From positions 1 to 64,000 of the forward strand of contig NZ_JACMYG010000030.1 in assembly GCF_014236655.1 (NCBI RefSeq): DNA of 64,000 bases, read 5' to 3'. Below, one piece after another: positions 60,707-64,000 of this stretch. Position 1 is the first letter of the stretch. Each line of letters opens with the position of its first letter. Made by a program: the position numbers and the translations under genes. The stretch is from Pseudomonas kielensis (GTDB lineage Bacteria; Pseudomonadota; Gammaproteobacteria; Pseudomonadales; Pseudomonadaceae). The notes beneath the pieces were generated by a model. That model was not told where the DNA came from, searched no databases, and saw nothing but the letters and a program-made list of their open reading frames with translations.

Positions 60707-61638
60707 CAGGCGCTCGTTTGTTCCGGAGTTGTCAGGTCGTCCTCGCTCGGCGATGTGCTGAGCGCCTCTCTGATATGTCGTTTCAACTCAGTCTCCAGCC
60801 AATCGCTGGTCAGCTTCTCACCGGGTTTCTGACAGGCAATCACGCACTTCGGCTCACGCGCAATGGTGATGATGTCGGCTCGACGAATGAGCTCATGGAA
60901 GAGCTCGTGGTCGACAGGTTGAATCGACTGCCTGGTGTTGAAGTAATCAAGGTCGATATCGAGAATAAACGGTGCTTCAAACAGTCCGGGGATCCCGCTG
61001 GACTGAGAAATACTCTCGATAAAATCAAGGTGTCGGCGAAGAAAGTGGGACTCCAACGCTTGGTTGGCGTACCCCTTGGATCGGGGTTGGTCATTAGGCC
61101 ACACCTTCTGACGAGGTAATTCGACGATTCGCTCTGCTGGAATGGAGTACGTGTAGGGCGGCGGGGCCTTAGGCTTGGATACCCCTGGCGTATCATGTGC
61201 CCTCTCACTCCACTCTGATTCAGCCGCAAGTTGTTCGTTGCTTTGGTATTCGTTGGTGATCAGACCCCCAACAATCGCAAACGCAATGTCGATAGTGCGT
61301 GATTGCACGGCAGCACTTATGTGTTCGTCAAAGCGAAGATTCAGGATCGCGTCTCGAACCGTTTCCTCGACACGAAAATCGATTTTGGCAACCTCAGCCG
61401 CGGCGCGTTCCTCCCACCCCTCATCGTCCATACCCATGGTTATGTCCACGGAGCTGTGGCCTACGAAGGCAGGGCGTGTATCGCTGTGATAATCCAGCGT
61501 CAATAGGCGCGGAGCGTAACCCAAGTCACGCGCACATTGCGCCCAGGGAAGAAGGGCTTCATGGTGGCTATCGAACGTAAATACAGACTTTCCGCAGATG
61601 TTTTCACTTGTCACACCGATCTTTTGCACCTGGCGCAT
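60706..61638 (-). CDS. UPF0489-family protein (arginase-like fold)
   Basis: This 310-residue protein has SVFTFDSHHEALLPWAQCAR near the N-terminus, LLTLDYHSDTRPAF, and FILDIDLDYFNTRQSIQ in the second half, giving the conserved Asp/His residues of UPF0489, a family distantly related to arginase/deacetylase folds. The likely activity is metal-dependent hydrolysis, with unknown substrate. It is the first gene of a two-gene minus-strand unit; the IS30 element lies just upstream of its start. Confidence 0.8.
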   Translation of the reverse strand: MRQVQKIGVTSENICGKSVFTFDSHHEALLPWAQCARDLGYAPRLLTLDYHSDTRPAFVGHSSVDITMGMDDEGWEERAAAEVAKIDFRVEETVRDAILNLRFDEHISAAVQSRTIDIAFAIVGGLITNEYQSNEQLAAESEWSERAHDTPGVSKPKAPPPYTYSIPAERIVELPRQKVWPNDQPRSKGYANQALESHFLRRHLDFIESISQSSGIPGLFEAPFILDIDLDYFNTRQSIQPVDHELFHELIRRADIITIAREPKCVIACQKPGEKLTSDWLETELKRHIREALSTSPSEDDLTTPEQTSA

Positions 61639-61750
61639 ACCTTGTCCTGCTGGTGGAATATTTGGAGAGCATCGAATTGGGCGCTAATTGCCATCGAAGC
61701 GCACGTCGTTAATTCTGGACTTCGCTCAAAACCTCTTGGCGGCGGAAACT

Positions 61751-62815
61751 GAGTGCAACACCCAACCTATCCGGTAAGGTGTTGCATGTCCTATCACGAA
61801 CTCAGCATTGAAGAACGCGTGACCGTTCAAATCGGTCAGTTGCAAGGTTTGAGTCAGCGTCATATCGCTCGACTCCTCGACCGTAGTCCATCCACAGTCA
61901 GCCGGGAGCTGCGCCGAAATACCAGCCTGCAAGGGACCTACGTCGCCCATCAGGCACAGGGCCAGATGCGCCATAGAAGAAAGGTTTGCAGGCCCCGTAA
62001 CAAGCTGCTGGCAGGAGGTGAATTGTTCGAGCTTGTGGTGCATCTGCTGCGACAGTGCTTCTCCCCAGAACAAATTGCCGGCAAGCTGCGCAGCATGAAT
62101 ATTCCGAGTTTTGAAGATAGCTACGTCTGCCGTGAAACCATCTACAACGCGGTCTATGCCTTGCCCGTGGGTGGCTTGCGCAAGGAGTTGATCGCCTGTT
62201 TGCGCCAAGGTAAAAGCACTCGTAAGCCGCGTGTCGGCGGCGTGGACCGGCGTAGCCAGATTCCCGAGATGGTCAGCATTCACGTCCGTCCTCCGGAGGT
62301 GGAAGACCGTATCATGCCCGGTCACTGGGAGGGCGACCTGATCAAAGGCCAAGCGAATGCCTCTGCGGTTGGCACGCTGGTGGAGCGCACCAGCGGTTAT
62401 CTGATGCTGATCAAAATGCACGATGCGACGGCCACCTCGGCAGTGCAGGGTTTTAGCGCCGCGCTCAATCGAATGCCGCTGGCCTTACGCAAGAGCATGA
62501 CCTACGACCAGGGCCGGGAAATGACCCGGCACGCTGAAATCACCCAGAGCACCGGCGTGGCGATTTACTTTTGCGACCCGCATAGTCCTTGGCAGCGCGG
62601 CAGTAACGAGAACATTAACGGACTGATTCGCCAGTACTTGCCCAAAGGAACAGACCTTTCTGTGCACAGCCAGGAAACGCTGGACGCCATTGCGTATCAG
62701 ATGAATATTCGGCCCCGTAAACGCTTCGGTTTCAAATGTCCAATTGAGGTGATTACAGAGGTGATGAGTAAGCAATCGCCTGGACCCGCTTCAATTTAAT
62801 GATTGTGTTGCACTC
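61751..62815 (+). mobile_element. IS30-family insertion sequence
   Basis: The element is about 1065 bp. The ends are GAGTGCAACAC (from 61751) and its inverse GTGTTGCACTC (to 62815). It carries one transposase gene. No clear target-site duplication is visible. It lies at the 3' end of the minus-strand gene at 62791-63252, whose last residues are now read from the IS end. Confidence 0.85.
61786..62799 (+). CDS. IS30-family transposase
   Basis: This is a 337-residue transposase from ATG 61786. An N-terminal HTH (LSIEERVTVQIGQLQGLSQR, RLLDRSPSTVSRELRRN) is followed by a DDE core: HWEGDLIKG (first Asp), MTYDQGREM (second Asp) and WQRGSNENINGLIRQY (Glu). These are the IS30 signatures and the gene looks intact. 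It is framed by inverted ends and is likely functional. Confidence 0.93.
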   Translation: MSYHELSIEERVTVQIGQLQGLSQRHIARLLDRSPSTVSRELRRNTSLQGTYVAHQAQGQMRHRRKVCRPRNKLLAGGELFELVVHLLRQCFSPEQIAGKLRSMNIPSFEDSYVCRETIYNAVYALPVGGLRKELIACLRQGKSTRKPRVGGVDRRSQIPEMVSIHVRPPEVEDRIMPGHWEGDLIKGQANASAVGTLVERTSGYLMLIKMHDATATSAVQGFSAALNRMPLALRKSMTYDQGREMTRHAEITQSTGVAIYFCDPHSPWQRGSNENINGLIRQYLPKGTDLSVHSQETLDAIAYQMNIRPRKRFGFKCPIEVITEVMSKQSPGPASI

Positions 62816-63252
62816 GGTCGCTGCAACCGCCCCTTTTCCAACGCTGCGTGGTACCCATCATGGGGATAAAACGGCCAGTTCTCTGGCGTACAGAACACAT
62901 TGCGGCGCAGATCTATCTCGGAAAATTGAGCGTGCCATCCCGTCCCTCGCTTGAATACCCAACCGCTGAGGCCAGTTCCTTGAAACTGGTCGTGGGTGAT
63001 GTCGATGATGAATTCGCCTACTTCAACCCATGCGTGAGATTGCTCTTGGTTGAGCTGCGAATGGTCGCTGGCGCAAACGTACATACCTTCGATTTGAAAT
63101 TCTTCTTTCAATATTCGGCCCAGCACCTCAGAGGCTGGGCCACATGCCCCCCTTGGGAACTTATGGAACATAGAGCTGTTTTTCTCAGCAAGGCTGAGAA
63201 GGCCGAAGCGGCATAATGCAGCTATTCTTTCGAGTGCTTCACGATTGATCAT
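62791..63252 (-). CDS. Papain/transglutaminase-like protein, 3' end altered by IS30
   Basis: This is a 153-residue soluble protein. FPRGACGPASEVLGRILKEE (candidate Cys), QSHAWVEVGEFIIDITHDQF (candidate His and Asp) form the order of a papain- or transglutaminase-like triad. The last residues (SATQSLN) are encoded by the IS30 inverted repeat. If the IS is removed, the frame would continue for eight codons into a stop left of the element, so little is lost. No named family is certain. Confidence 0.65.
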   Translation of the reverse strand: MINREALERIAALCRFGLLSLAEKNSSMFHKFPRGACGPASEVLGRILKEEFQIEGMYVCASDHSQLNQEQSHAWVEVGEFIIDITHDQFQGTGLSGWVFKRGTGWHAQFSEIDLRRNVFCTPENWPFYPHDGYHAALEKGRLQRPSATQSLN

Positions 63253-63411
63253 TCTTTTCCCATCGGAGTAAGTCGCTTACTCGCCAGTTCGGTGACGGTG
63301 AAATCGTCCGTTGTTGGACGCTGCGCCTTCGTCAACATGCTACGCCCCTGACATTTTTGTAGACACCCCCTGCATCTGATCAAGACTGCATTCATTGGCT
63401 GCCTGGCATTG

Positions 63412-63433
63412 CATAACACGTACGCATACGATA
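63412..63433 (-). promoter_or_regulatory. Copy 4 of the shared upstream motif (inverted)
   Basis: These 22 bases are the exact reverse complement of 45550-45571. They lie 34 bases before ATG 63467. A palindrome GATACT-GAT-AGTATC (63438-63452) sits between the motif and the start codon. Confidence 0.6.
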
Positions 63434-63466
63434 AAAGATACTGATAGTATCAATCAGGATTTTCGT

Positions 63467-64000
63467 ATGTCTCACCGTTGGCACCTGGCTTTCCATTCGG
63501 GGATGTCCGCAAGCAGCGATCTACGCGCTGCTGTGGATGTTGGTGTTCCCATCGGGGTCGTGGCCCCCTTGCTGAGCCTCTCCAAAGTCTTTCTCGCGCT
63601 GCCGAGACACCTTGATTCCGGGGGATCAGTCTTTATTGACTCCGGTGCCTTTGCGGCCTTCCAAAAGGGTGAAACCGTCATTTGGGAGCGGGTGTTTCAA
63701 AAATACGAGTCCGTGATCCTGATGACTGCCAAACCGCAAGGGCTGAGCATCGTAGCTCCGGACGTGATCGGTGATCAGGTAGCGACATTGAAGCTCTGGA
63801 GCGAGCACGCGGAGCGGGTAAAGAACTGGATCGGGAAGGGTGTTCGCGTAATTGTCCCGCTGCAACGTGGGGCCCTGGATGCCGCTCAAATGCTCGCATT
63901 GGCCAAGGACACGTTCGGTTCCGATCGATTCTGTGTCGGCGTACCTAGCAACCTCGAAGCTATGTCGGCTGGCGATTGTTCGACCCTGCACCATTCGGAT
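63467..64000 (+). CDS. Possible TGT/DpdA-like TIM-barrel protein (3' end outside window)
   Basis: The frame opens at ATG 63467 and is still open at the window end (178 codons). The sequence HLAFHSGMSASSDLRAAVDV, VFIDSGAFAAFQKGE, LSIVAPDVIGDQVATLKLWS, VRVIVPLQRGALD and RFCVGVPSN follows the strand order of tRNA-guanine-transglycosylase-like barrels, with an Asp in DSGAF where TGT has its conserved aspartate. DpdA proteins that insert deazaguanine into DNA belong to this superfamily. The assignment is by pattern only. It has a copy of the shared upstream motif. Confidence 0.5.
   Translation, partial: MSHRWHLAFHSGMSASSDLRAAVDVGVPIGVVAPLLSLSKVFLALPRHLDSGGSVFIDSGAFAAFQKGETVIWERVFQKYESVILMTAKPQGLSIVAPDVIGDQVATLKLWSEHAERVKNWIGKGVRVIVPLQRGALDAAQMLALAKDTFGSDRFCVGVPSNLEAMSAGDCSTLHHSD

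Overview
The window looks like part of a large accessory replicon (megaplasmid or big integrative element) of a Pseudomonas-type gammaproteobacterium. The evidence is a second replicative helicase gene whose product closely resembles my memory of the Pseudomonas chromosomal DnaB, high-GC Pseudomonas-style codon use, a KorA/TrfB-like regulator, a damaged umuDC operon with a LexA box, an orphan cytosine methyltransferase, and a very large tellurium/stress (ter) cluster of the kind known from Pseudomonas IncP-2-like megaplasmids. The replicon type is inference, since no origin, rep or tra gene is visible. No rRNA, tRNA or CRISPR array was recognised.

Layout. (1) 1-7.6 kb is an AT-richer mobile module. 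Three tyrosine-recombinase-type genes plus a small coiled-coil gene resemble Tn554 / 'gamma-mobile-trio' (Gmt) sets. They are followed by a likely cargo: an XRE regulator, divergent from a winged-helix/coiled-coil gene translationally coupled to an SF2 helicase. (2) 8.1-33 kb is the ter region. A plus-strand run encodes ATP-grasp, a TerD-trypsin fusion, PRTase/TRSP, HAD, StiP, a C-C lyase and a second HAD, then TerZ-TerA-TerB-TerC-TerD-TerE, ending at a clear terminator. Envelope lipoproteins, membrane proteins, TerF and a second TerA-like protein follow. In known Ter systems the enzymes are thought to make a nucleoside-like metabolite, the TerD-fold proteins bind calcium, and TerC anchors the complex at the membrane. 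(3) 33-45 kb holds accessory and conflict genes: DUF1523 and LprI-like membrane proteins, an orphan Xre antitoxin, a 5'-truncated DUF4942 methyltransferase, the KorA-like regulator, an AbiE-like nucleotidyltransferase pair behind an elaborate operator, and a second nucleotidyltransferase operon. (4) 45-56.6 kb is backbone-like: the cytosine methyltransferase, DUF4406 and many small genes, a leader with two copies of a covarying stem structure, and two tandem dnaB genes. (5) 56.7-64 kb holds an AT-rich secreted protein, frameshifted umuD and umuC, a UPF0489 protein, an IS30-family element, and the start of a protein that may have a tRNA-guanine-transglycosylase-like fold.

The observations most worth following are the tandem structured leader at 50.1-50.45 kb, a shared promoter-proximal motif found four times between 45 and 64 kb, the cargo of the recombinase module, the TerD-protease fusion, and several small indels that break umuD, umuC, the Xre antitoxin and perhaps one membrane protein.
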